Assembly: GCA_003049485.1 (NCBI GenBank)
Contig: PYST01000084.1
Coordinates: 59,897 to 123,896, forward strand
Direction: 5' to 3'
Source of the DNA: Ophioceras dolichostomum
Lineage: Eukaryota; Ascomycota; Sordariomycetes; Magnaporthales; Ophioceraceae
Length of the DNA stretch: 64,000 nucleotides
The notes below the pieces were generated by a model. It had not been told where the DNA came from, ran no database searches, and saw only the letters and a program-made list of their open reading frames with translations. Positions 31,768 through 42,959 of the stretch are shown here, in pieces (position 1 is the stretch's first letter; every line of letters starts with the position of its first letter). The position numbers were made by a program, and so were the translations under genes.

Positions 31768-33555
31768 AACGTCTGGCCACCCGCAGCTGGATCCGATGAC
31801 ACCTGGCGAACATAGCACGTCCCTCTATGATCTTTCTTCTTTTCATCCCACTACCTACCTACCGGTCTCTACCGTGTCTACTCGCTTCTATCTCTCCACC
31901 GCATCGCTTCGGGCTCGCTGGCTTTGTTCTGGTCCTTCGTACGTGACCTGTACGTTGAGGCCCGCGGACGGTGGCATTCTCTTCGTCGTCATGTCTTCTC
32001 GGGTCCCTTTTGTCACGAAACTCATCTCGAACTAAACACCATGAACAACTGCTTCTGTACCTGCGACCCCCAACAAACCACACGCACATAGCACACACAC
32101 AACACAAGCTTTCTTTCCCTCCGCACTCTTCCGTGCTTCTATTTACTAGTATTCCAGCATAGACTTTTCTTTGGGAACCGGGTACACCTCATGGGACGGC
32201 GTTTCAATGCATCTTTTCATCCCACGATATCCATTTTTATGTCTAGGTAGTCCCTTATTCTCATGTCTTTTCTTTTCTTCACTCTCCCGTAACTTCCCAT
32301 TTCCTCTTTCCATGTTGCAAATTCTTATAATTTTGCATTGTCTCTAATTATTCCTTTTTCTCCTCGACCCATAAACAAGGGGTGCATGTCATCCTTCTGC
32401 CCTCACTTTTCTGCCCTTACTGTGTGTGGTATGTGTTGTTCTCTCGCTTTCGCAACTGCTCTGCGTTGTTATTGTAGTCCAACCATTAACTTAAGTCAAC
32501 CCACCCATTGATTATGACCCCGCCCCCTGTTCTTTCATCATGGGGGCATGAGCGACCTCCTAAGCACGTTCTTGTGTGAGGATTTTTGGGAGGTTTGCCT
32601 GGCAGTTGGTTGGGAGTGGCTTGGACGGTCGTCTTTCCTCGTCCTTGCGCCGAAGTGTCACCGTGGCGGCCCTGCACGCAGAGAGTAAGCAAGCCCAGCC
32701 AGCCGCATGCTTGCTTTAATCTGATGTTGTTAAATTCCTAGGTAGGTAGAGCGGCAAACAGAGATATCACTGGACCTGGGGAAAGCAGAAACGGCGGGTG
32801 AAAACGAGTTTTGCCTGGTTCGTTGGTTGGTCACTTGAGAGGATTTTCGTTCATTTTCCTCAACTTCAGCTCTCATCGGTGGTGGTGTCCTCATTTTTTT
32901 CACCCCCCGGTGCTGCCAGCTAGATTGGTTGGGACTGGCTCATTCATTCTTTGGGTTTTTGTTCCTCTCTTGTTTGTCTCACCTTGGGAGACATTCTCTA
33001 CCAGCGGTTACAATAGATTCATTCATTCATTCATTCATCCATCTATCCATCCATCCCTTGCCTGTGACCGAGTTTTGCCCTTATATGATCACCTGTAAGC
33101 CCAGCAATCAAGGGTTAAAAAAAGGCTAATCCGGTTCGCCTGATGACCACTGCAGCTGCGAGGCTCCTTGGATCACGGAGATGGAACAGGGGCTCGAAGA
33201 TCCCATGACACCCACCCGCATTTCCCCAGGAATGAATGAACGCATCGTGCGGCAGGTAAGGGTTTGTCATTGAAACGATGACGGCGGGCGGAGGTGACTG
33301 TGGGTTCCAAAAAGACCGTATAACGAGTTCCTATCATTGGCCGGAGGTCTGCTTACTGCCAAGTGCCAACGACATCGCACCGTGGCCATGCTTGGGCTGT
33401 CAGTCTAAACTTGCGAGATTGTACGTAGGTTGTGAAAGCATCTTGTTTCCATTTTTGATTCTACCTCTGCATTCTTTCTCTAAGACAACAGATAACGCCA
33501 GAATAATCGAGCTATAGAATCCTGCGCAACAGGGCCTCAAAATCCGTAGTAGTCT
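31768..33555. other. Convergent intergenic region, STS1 / methionyl-tRNA synthetase
   Basis: T-rich 3'UTR sequence, a CCTAGGTAGGTAG element near 32738-32750, and an ATTC/ATCC microsatellite at 33017-33056. No supported gene. Confidence 0.55.
33017..33056 (+). repeat. ATTC/ATCC tetranucleotide microsatellite
   Basis: Five ATTC units grade into ATCC/ATCT units. Confidence 0.9.
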
Positions 33556-36218
33556 TCAACTCGGCTTCGGACTATCTTCCATGACAGCGTCAGGGGCAGT
33601 GGCCTCAGGAGCGGCAGCACCACCCGACGCACTCGCCTCGCCAACGCCAGGCGCGGGCCTCAGAGCCAGCTTCTTTTGCTTCTTCCTCTCCTTCTCCTTC
33701 TCCCGCGCGGCCTTCTTAGCGGCGGCCTTCTCGGCCTCGGCGGCCTTCAGGCGCCGCAGCTCCTCGCCGCCGAACGCCTCGCGCCACTCTTCCAGCTTCG
33801 ACGCGGGGATCTGAGAGAACAGCAGCCCGGGCTCGCCGATGGCCTTGCCGGGCGTGAGGTTGTCGGCGGTCCACACGTCGGGGATGAAGAAGCCCGCGGC
33901 GGAGTCCGCGTTGCCGTAGCCCCCGCTATCGCTGACGAGGGTGGGCGGGACTCCGATCTGCTTGAGGATGGATTCGGCCGTGCCGGGCATGTAGGGGAAG
34001 AGGAGGCCTGCGAGGAGGTGGAGGTGGTTGAGGGCCAGGTTGACAAGGCCGCTGCAGCGATCTGGGTCGTCGGCGAGGAGTTGGTTGCCGAGCTTGTTGT
34101 CCTGGAGAAGCTTGTTGCCCAGGGCAGAGATGCTGTGGCCATAGTCTCAGTGTTAGCCGGGGCGAGGGATTGTCCTGACCGGTGGAGAGATGGTCATACC
34201 TGAGGATCGTTGCCAGAGCTGCTCGCAGCTTGATAGCCTTCATGTTGGCGATGTATTCCTGAAGCAGCTTGTTGGTGTCCGCCTTGTGCTGCTCAAACGC
34301 TGGCACCTCCGCTTTGGTCTTCTCAGGGACAACCGCGCCCATCTTCACCTGACAGAACTTGACCACTCGTTGACACAGGTTGCCCAGGTTCTTGAGCAGA
34401 TCGTTGTTGTTGGAGTCGATGAATTCCCTAAGAGAAACGAGAACGTGACAGCCATTAGCGTGTTTGCTCCCACTTCGAAAGGCAAGATGGGGGACAAACT
34501 TACTCCCACTTGAACTCCGAGTCGCTACTCTCTGGCCGCCTGGACAGCAGGTAATACCTCCACACATCCGCATCCACGCCGGTTTCCCTGGCGGTGTTAC
34601 CGAACACGCCGACACCCTTCGACTTGCTAAACTTGCCGCCCTCGTAGTTTAGGTACTCTGTCGTCGACAAGTGGTCGACTTTTGTCCAGTTCTCCCTCGT
34701 GCCGAGCTGCGAAGCTGGGAAGATGATAGTGTGGAATCTGAACTGTTGTAAGCTTCAGTGTACAAAGCAAGATAGGTCTTGGGGGATGGGAGCTTCTGCG
34801 TACGGAACGTTATCCTTGCCCATGAACTGGTACAAGGTCACCTCGTCGGGGTTCTTCCACCACTTTTCCCACTTCTTGCCGGAGAGGTCGCCACCGTCCG
34901 TATAGCACTTTGTGATCGACGGATATCCAACTAATCGAGGTCGCAGCAAAGGTCAGCCAGATGATCCAGGTTAGGTAATGGGGCTTCGCAGGAAAACATA
35001 CTGCATGCGTCGAACCAGACATAGAAAACCTTTTTTGCGAACTCTTCATCAGGCAAGCCGTCGAGGCCGGTTGGGACTTGGTAGGGAACATGGTGTCAGC
35101 CGCTTCCACTAGCTCCTCGATGGGAGTGAAAATTAGGGGCAGCGGAGCATACCAGGCACGCCCCATTTAAGGTCCCGGGTGATGCCACGGGGTTTCAGTC
35201 CCTTGTCAATCCAGGAGTTTGTGATCGACACACAGTTCGCGCTCCATCCGCCCTCGGCCTTTCCAAGCCACGATACGATCTCGTCGCGGAGAGAGTCCAA
35301 GCGAAGGTACATATGCTTTGTTCTTCGCTTCTCTGGAGTCGTTCCGTCAACCTTGCAGCGGGGGTTTATGAGCCATCCCGTCGCTTTAGCGTCGGTGTCT
35401 TCGGTGGAGTTGCTGTCGTGGTCTGGTTCCATCGGGTCGAGCAAGTTGCCGCAGTTGTCGCACTGTCGGTTGAGCCCATACGAAGTTAGCAATTTGCTCA
35501 GCGAACTAGGGGAGAGCAGCGGAGGGCAGAATGGCGGTGAAAGGAGGAATTCGAACCTGGTCACCACGGGCCCCTAGATCGTGGCATATGCTGCACTCTC
35601 CCTCGACGAATCGATCGGCCAAGAAGGTGGAGTGAGCCGGAACAGGGCAGAAGGCCTGGGTCGACTCGCGCTGCTCGATGAAGCCATTGTTCCAGAGCTG
35701 GGAGAAAATCTCCTGAACGATCTGGGTATGCTCGGCAGTGGGCGTGCGGCCGAATACGTCGAACTCGATCCTGAACCAGTCGTAGATCTCCTTGTGGATG
35801 GCATGGTATTTAGCGCACAGAGCGGCGGGCGTGACTCCTTCCTCGAGAGCCTTAGTCTCCGTTGCAGTGCCGTACTCGTCCGATCCGCACACGTACAACG
35901 TCTGCAGACCCCGCGCGCGGCAGAAGCGAGAGAAGACATCGGCAGACTATAAGCGAGCAGGCATGAAGCTCAAGGGGTTAGCCATTGGGTCCGTGACATG
36001 TCCATTGAGAGAGAACGACTCCGTTGTTTTCGAGTTTTCGACGCCTAGCCGACTCAAATGCGAAAGGACTAGCCCAAACAGGGGAAGGGGCATACCAGAA
36101 CACTCCCAATGATGTTGCCAAGGTGGGGGACGTTGTTGACGTAGGGCAAGGCACTGGTGATCAGGACGTTGTCCTGGCCCGGCAGGGGAAGGCGCGGCTG
36201 TTTCGTTTGAGAAGCCAT
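33556..36218 (-). CDS. MES1: Cytosolic methionyl-tRNA synthetase
   Basis: Eight exons on the minus strand: 36218-36096, 35946-35557, 35462-35153, 35076-35002, 34930-34804, 34737-34504, 34427-34200 and 34132-33556; all phases agree and give 687 residues. The enzyme charges tRNA-Met with methionine. The HIGH-class motif is PHLGN (31-35) after LITSALPYVNN. The connective zinc domain has paired cysteines (CPVPAHSTFLADRFVEGECSIC and CDNCGNLLDP). The methionine pocket is GVPVPTGLDGLPDEEFAKKVFYVWFDACIGYPS, and the KMSKS-class motif is KFSKS (377-381). The anticodon-binding helices end in a Lys/Glu coiled tail. There is no N-terminal GST-like or C-terminal EMAP-like domain. Intron 2 has a weak donor (GTTCGA), chosen because it joins ARGDQ to CDNCG. 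Confidence 0.94.
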
Positions 36219-36354
36219 GGCTGCTGTGCTGCACGTCGAATTTCTTCTTCTAAGTCGACTCGATTACCTCCAGATCGTCGGGATGCAGCCGAGCAAATCC
36301 TCACCGTGTACCAACTTGCATACCACAATATCTGACACGCTTGACTCTTCTGGG

Positions 36355-36361
36355 TGACTCA
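36355..36361 (-). promoter_or_regulatory. Gcn4/CPC1 site (TGACTCA) upstream of MES1
   Basis: The site lies 137 bp from the MES1 ATG on a gene class known to be under general amino-acid control in fungi. A partial copy (TTGACTCTT) is at 36341-36349. Confidence 0.6.
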
Positions 36362-36526
36362 AAAGGGTTGATGGAGGGGCAGAACTGCTCGGGTAAATGT
36401 CGGGAGGGGCACGTTGGCAAGGGGTCCCATTCGAACGGTCCATGTGTGGGGTTCCCCAAAGTAATCTAGCCCATCCCGAAACCGGCCAATCAAATGGAGG
36501 TAGCTTCATTGCAGCTGGGCGGGCGA

Positions 36527-36538
36527 GGTGACGTCACC
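36527..36538. promoter_or_regulatory. CRE/ATF-type palindrome GGTGACGTCACC
   Basis: Perfect 12-bp palindrome containing TGACGTCA, the bZIP CRE site. It lies about 310 bp from MES1 and 640 bp from SLM1, so the target gene is open. Confidence 0.6.
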
Positions 36539-37179
36539 ACCTTAGTAAAGCTTGCCAGGTGCAGTATAGCTCTTGCACTAGCAAGAAGCTTGGATGAGTG
36601 AGGTGTCAATTGAGTCGAAGATGGCAGGCGCCGGGTCGAGACTGAAGTCGTGGCATCCTATGAGAGGGAGATCAGAGACATTTCAATGCAATCCTGGAGG
36701 TAGTGCGCCCCGAGCAGTCGGGATCCGCGCTTAAGAACAAGCATCTCATCCCTTCGTGCCGCTCTATTTTCGCTGCAGTGGATTCGACGAGGTGAGTAAA
36801 CCTGACCGCCTGATCTCGATTACTGTGTGGGATGATTGCGGATGGAACACGCAGTATTGACCTCTGATCGTCACAAGGGTATTAGATCTCGCGATTATCA
36901 CTACTTTTGCCGCAAGCGCCTGTGTCGGTCCTGAGCCGTCTTGGAGCTGACGTAGAAGGCTTAATTGCTTTCAAGACTTGCTTTTATTGTTTCGCGCTGG
37001 TATCATCTCTGAAACCTCGCCTGCCTTCTGGCTCACTGCTATATATGAGCCGCTTTGTTGTTAATCCTCGCTTCTCTTGACTTGCTCTTGAAAACCCTGG
37101 ACAACCAGAAATTTCTCCCTCTCACATTTGACACTGAACGAAACGCTTCATTTTCCAGATCGAAAGGCTCATCCTCATT

Positions 37180-38997
37180 ATGTCAGGATCATCCAAAGAC
37201 GAGCCGTCGCGCCAGTCGACCATGGCTAGTACCCTCAGCGATGAGGCCGTCCCAGAGACGGATCCCACCAGCGTTTGTCTCCCTCAGAGCCATCTATCTC
37301 TTCCTCCCCTCCTCCCCCCGTATGTGTGCTCTTCTAGTACTAACCGGATGTTGGCTCGTACCCTCCGCAGACCGCCGGGCTTCTTGCCGAGAGGCTGCAG
37401 GCCTGGAAGCATGCCGTTGGGTATCTCGAGGAGTTCATGGAGGCCGTCGAGAAGGTCCACAAGCACCAGGCAAAGGAATACGAGAAAATACTCAAGGCAA
37501 GTGGCATCTCATTCTTATGCCACATGATCCTTATCTGGTCTTAGCCTCCTAGTTGTGGTTGGGATGAGATTTATCCGTCTGACAGGTTGACATATGCAGA
37601 CCATCACCAAGCCCCTGAAGGAGGGTCATCATTTTGATCAGAGCCTTGGAGGTGTTGCAGGATTTTTCGAGAACATGAGAGCGAATACCGAGGGAATAGT
37701 TAACAGCAATCTTGAAACCGAGAAGAGCATCAAAGGCACCGTCCTGCCCATCCTCGAGCGACTGCACAAGGAGATCAAGCACAAGACCAAGGAGCTCGCG
37801 CACGGCGCGCAGAAGAGCGCCAAGGAGGTCGAGAAGGCGCGCAATACCACCCAGAAGCACATTGAGCTGCTTGGGCAGCAGACCGCAGCATTCGAATCAG
37901 CGGGCGGCAAGATGGATCCGGCCCACGACCCATTCGTGGTGCACCGTGGCGTCCTGCACCGACTTAACAAGCAGGTGCTGGAAGAGAACAACCACCGCAA
38001 TGACCTGATCATGGTCCAGAACAACTTCAAGACCTTCGAAGCCCACGTGGTCGAGGTGCTGCAGCAGGCCATGGAGATATTCAACCAATTCGCCGGCGGC
38101 CAGGCCGAGAAGACACGCGCTCTGTACTCTGACATGCTCGGCGCCGCGCAGCGCATCCCCCCCGACTTTGAGTGGACACGGTTCGTGGCGCGGAGCTCCG
38201 ACAGACTGGTCAACCCCAACGAGGACCCGCGCACCGTCGAGGGCATCACGTTTCCGAACCAGGAGCATCGCAGCACCAAGCCACTCATCGAGGGCACGCT
38301 CGAGCGGAAGTCGCGCAACAAGCTGGCCTGGGGTACCCAGACCGGCTACTATGTCGTCACGCCGTCTAAGTTCCTCCACGAGTTCAAGGACTCGGACAAC
38401 TTGCGCAAGGACCCGACGCCTGAGCTGAGCATCTACTTGCCTGATGCGGTGATCGGCACGCCAAACGGGGAAAAATTCAACGTGAAGGGCAAGGACAAGT
38501 CCGGGTCCATGAGCAGCAAGCTGGTGGGCAGCTCTGAGCTCTCGTTCAAGGCGCACACCCCCGCCGACGCCCAGAAGTGGTTCGAGATCATCCGAGACGT
38601 TGCAGGCGCCACCGGCGCTCAACGTGCCAACACTGTCCCGTCTTCGCCCATTACAGCCACGACAGCTACCATGGACAGCAAGCCCACGACGACGCCCGGT
38701 GACAGTGCTGCCCCTGCTGCCGCAACTACCGCCACAGCAGCCGAGAAGCCGACTGCCCTGGTGACAGATCACAAAGCGCAGGAGGCAGGCATCACCAGTG
38801 GAGAGACAGTCGCAAGCCCCACGGCCCTCTCGCCGAAATCAGCGACCAGTGCCTCGAACCCCTCTCAGTCGGCGGCCACGTCGCCTGCCACGACGCTAGC
38901 GTCGCCAGTGAGCGCCACCGCCCCGGCCAGCGCCCCCACGGCGGACGAGAAGAAGCCAGCCGTTGGCGCTGCAGCCCCTGGAACTGCGCCCGCCTAG
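37180..38997 (+). CDS. SLM1/SLM2-like BAR and PH domain protein (TORC2 effector)
   Basis: Exons 37180-37272, 37371-37496 and 37600-38997, all phase 0, give 538 residues. Intron 1 has a perfect TACTAAC branch site at 37338-37344. Intron 2 (37497-37599) uses a GC donor (AAG|GCAAGT). Residues about 32-290 are the F-BAR-like helical domain (GLLAERLQAWKHAVGYLEEFMEAVEKVHKHQAKEYEKILK / TITKPLKEGHHFDQ...), and 302-412 the PH domain (LIEGTLERKSRNKLAWGTQTGYYVVTPSKFLHEF ... ADAQKWFEIIRDVAG). The tail is Ala/Thr/Ser/Pro-rich and likely disordered. Yeast Slm proteins bind PtdIns(4,5)P2 at eisosomes and recruit TORC2 to Ypk1. Alternative in-frame start: the Met at residue 15. Confidence 0.9.
37497..37599 (+). 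other. GC-AG intron in the SLM1-like gene
   Basis: The exon ends ATACTCAAG and the intron begins GCAAGT and ends ATATGCAG. No GT near the boundary keeps both the reading frame and the conserved YEKI.KTI.KPLKEG sequence. Confidence 0.75.
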
Positions 38998-41900
38998 GCG
39001 GACAGCGTAGTTGTGGATCAGAGCGAGCGACAGGGGCAGGGAAGCTTTTCGGCATTCGGGGAGTCGGTACATCCAGACACGGGGCTGCCGATGCACGCTA
39101 TGTACTCACCTCAGGGTTGGTGGGAACCTGAAGAGGACCCCTATTCGTGGAGGCCATCGACAACGCACTTATGAAGTGTTCAGGGGGTGTGCCTCCCTCG
39201 ACCGTTGAGATGGCGGGGAACGGAGAAAGGAGAAAGTAGGGCTTGCAATGAGAGATGAGCATTAATGAGGATAAAATAAGGCAACTAAAAGGCAACAATA
39301 AGGGGGGAAGAGGGGTGCAAGGAGGGAAAGTAAGGAGGGGGGGAATGGACACATTACTGGTTGGTGTGAAGCGGCAACACAAGTTGAGCAGGACGGACGG
39401 ATGGACAGATACCCTGAGTGACTTACACTGACGCCGGAGTACTTCAGGACACACACACTTCCACGGACGCGCGCTTATCGTTTTCTTTCTCTGATTCCTT
39501 CTCACGACACAGTTTCTCCCCGCGAGTAGTATTTTATAATAATGATACGTCAGAATGGCAACCAATTAGGCATTTTTTTATCATCGTCCGTCGAGGCGGC
39601 GTCGTTCGCCCTATATTGAAATTCCACTTACAATACGGCTTTTGGTGCCTAAGGCAAACAAGGCAAACAAATCCTTCCATCGAGGGTGGGCAGTGCTACA
39701 CACCCTGCTGCAGGTTGCGGTTAAGCCACATGCTTTTCCGCTCAACGGCGCAACGGCTCAGCCGAACTCAAGGGCAAGAACAGAGATTAAATTCGCAGGG
39801 TACCTATTTTCACGGAATCTCTTCCAGTAGGTACCGTCCAGTGAGTAAACGGAGAACACCGCCGAGCACTGCACTGTGCAACGTTGGGCAGGACTTCGGC
39901 GTAGCAGGTGTAGGCAGATTGAGTCAGGCTTCCAGTCACATAGTCAACATGAGTTCAGGTCAATGTGGCCGATTGAGGCACCTCTGCTGGCGACCATCTC
40001 GACCATCTCCCCAGCACGCCGGTACTGGGATTTCGAACAGACGAACTCCATATTGACCGGGCGACTGTCATTGTTTTCCAAAGCATAGGTAATTATACTT
40101 GCATATCGGATACTTCCCGTGAGATAAGTGGTTGGCCGGGCCGAGACTTTGCGACCGGTGTGTGGTGGTGAGTGCTTGCTGTGGGGCGCTGGAAATGCTC
40201 TCTGCACGGCCAGCCACATCCAATCATCCCCGTCTGCTTCGATTTTGTGCTGTTCAGCGTGCTCTCCCTATCATTTCCGTTCAAACAGGACTCCGAATCC
40301 ACACACTCATACAGCCTTTTGATCGACTGACTGTATGGACACTTATCAAGGATATGGCGACCTGTTAATTAACTAATGCAGCGTTAAAAATCACCGCCGA
40401 CGCAATGAGCCGAGTGACAACCTGCACAACCGTAGCGACTCGCTGGGGCCCGCAAACCTCCTCCTGATGGCTACTGGTCCGGTAGAGAGGTGAACCGGAA
40501 AAGGTCTGAAAAAAATGCACAATTCAAGTCTCGACGCCCTGGTTCTATTCTCATCTATGAGATAGTCCGTCGAGACCCTCACCGCCTCGGGAGTGGCAAG
40601 AAAGGCGAAGACGAAGCGTTCGGATCCCCTCGTCTAGCTGGCTGGCTGGAGGGAAACCGACCGCGCGCCCCGTCAACTCCACCACTCGCGTCGGCCTCCC
40701 TTCGTCTTCAGGAGGGACAGCGATCATCTGGCCTCATCTGGGCCTCATCTGGGCCTCATCTGGGCCCCGCGATACCCCTTCATTTCGCATCTCGTCGCCC
40801 GATACACCATACATCGTTGTCTCGCCCGTTGCCAATCATTTAGTGCTCTTTTGCATCTCCGTCCTCGCCATCCTCCGCCCTGCCTGTCGTCGGACGACCG
40901 GACCAGATCCATTTCAACCTCACTGGCCGCCTCCTCGACGCCGCCCGACTTCTTCTTCTTCTCTTCATGTCGCTCGCCTCCAATCTCAAGCCGATGGAGA
41001 TGACGACATACCGAAAAGGAGTCGTGTGATATCAGTCAGATCTCATCGCCGCTCCACCTCCCTCAGCGGCGCGGCCACGGCAAGGCGGGTCCTAGTAGGC
41101 CACTCGATTCTCGAGTCTCATCGATATCTCTTTCAAAACTTCACCTTCGACGTCCTCCCCAAAACGTCCATCATCAAAGCCGGGCGCGACCTGTGTCTAT
41201 GCGCTGGCATCGCATTTTTTCGCGACTCTTATCATCCCCGAATTCTTCCGGGCAGGAAACAAGAGGAAGGCATTGGGGCAAGCAAAGTTGCTTTGGACTC
41301 CCCTTCAATTCCCTTCCATTGCTGCAGAAGAAGTGCGGTGTGATTAGGAAGGACCCTGCGATGCGACCTCGCTGTCGTCGGACAAGCGGTGCCGAATCCT
41401 ATTAGCTTGTTGAAATGCACAGATGCGAAAGGAGGGGATGAGAAGTCTGACGGTACCAGCCTGGAAAATCGATGATGTCGCGTTCGTGGCCTGCTTGATG
41501 CCTCACTCCTTGGCTGGGGGGCGGTGTACGAGCGAGAGGTGCTACAGCGCGGTTGAGTGGTGGTTCGCGAACCACGAATGGAGGCTGAAGGCTGGATTGA
41601 CGGGAAGAAAGCCGAAGGATTTAACGAAATTGGGCGGCGCGCGAACCACCACCGTGACCTGACCACGTGCCTGCTCATGAGGTTGGTGTAAGGCGAACAA
41701 GCAAAACAAATTTCCCTCGCTGCCCGCCCCTGTCAACATCCCGTCTTGTATGTTGTGTCTTTTCTGGTTATCTTTCGGGATAATAAACCCACCCCATGTG
41801 ATATTTGCTCCCTTCTTTCATGATTCACGTGGGCAGAGATGAGACGGTACCCCATGGTACGAAGTACCGAGTCCTCAAGCCAGAGGTTATCCCGTCCAGA

Positions 41901-42959
41901 AGCGTTTGCACTCCCCGTTCACTCCCTGTTCCTGGATGCCTTCTTCTCGCAGCCTTGCCTACCTAACCAGCTCCCAACCCCTCCCACTACCCCTCCCCCT
42001 CCCTTACATCCTGGGTCCCCCGTCCGATTCTTAAGTGAACTATTGCTTCTCGACCTGTTCTTTCACGTCCCACAATCTGCAGGCATGCAGGCCGTTCCAC
42101 ATCGCGCTTGTCCTAGTTGGAGGTCAGGCTGGCCCCCTCCCTCCATCCAGAGCAGGTCCGACAATCTGTTGCGGAAGCGGTGGTGTACCCCTCCCTCCTT
42201 CCCGCCTTGTTTTCTCGACAGAGATAAGCCTCAGATGGCCCATGCAAGCAAGGCAAAGGAAAAGTGCCATTTCGATGAAACACTTATAATTTAGGGAGAT
42301 CACAGGGCAGTCGTTCGCGATGGTTATGGCAAAGAAGATCGCCGTCTCCGTCGAGGAGGGTCGAGGAGAGCCGGAGAGAAATGATGCCCAGGACCCGTTT
42401 TACCGCACAAGACGCCCTGTACGCGAGCTAGGTACATCCGGAGCAGGCAGGGTCCCGGCTCGGAGGTTTGGTAGACACACATCCCTACCGGGGCAGAGAA
42501 GCCTCGTTCTAATTGGTCGCCTCGCTTCACCCATCTAGGCACTGCTTCCCTTTCTCCCCTCATATATATTCATCCTACCCACACCTTTCGACCACCCTTC
42601 CAGCTTGCAGTCCATGTGAGAATGTTCCTAGATCTCAAAAGGCTGGAGTATATACCTGGCCTTGCTCGATCCGACCAGTGGGGGTAGTGTGTTCCCCTGC
42701 AGGCCTCATCGATGATATATTACCCCTGCCCCTTCCCCCCTTCCCCTTCCCATCGACCACGACCCCTTCACATCATCTCTTCCTCATCCTCTTCCTGAAC
42801 CCTATCACGACCGAGCTCTACCGACAAGCTGTTATTCTTCATACCCAATGCCCATTGCTTGTCTTGAAGCGGCCGCACCAGCTGGAGCACCATCCCCACA
42901 GCCCCAATAAACTGAGCTGTCCAACGGTCGTCCATCGCGGCCAACAACAGAGGAGCAAT
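38998..42959. other. 3.9 kb intergenic region, SLM1 to Clr5-ankyrin gene
   Basis: No gene is supported. There are many short frames on both strands but none with recognisable domains. Elements: paired GGTACCTA/TAGGTACC words at 39799-39834, an 11-bp tandem repeat at 40725-40766, and a pyrimidine-rich stretch (CCTCCC-type) from 41940 to 42010 and 42735-42790 leading to the Clr5 gene. Confidence 0.5.
40725..40766 (+). repeat. 11-bp tandem repeat, unit CATCTGGGCCT
   Basis: The first unit lacks one G; two perfect units and a final partial one follow. Confidence 0.85.

Larger units (their letters stand above)
36219..37179. promoter_or_regulatory. Divergent promoter region, MES1 / SLM1
   Basis: 961 bp between divergent starts. 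It contains a Gcn4-type TGACTCA at 36355-36361, a CCAAT at 36486-36490, and a 12-bp palindrome GGTGACGTCACC (CRE/ATF core) at 36527-36538. No open reading frame with protein character. Confidence 0.65.
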
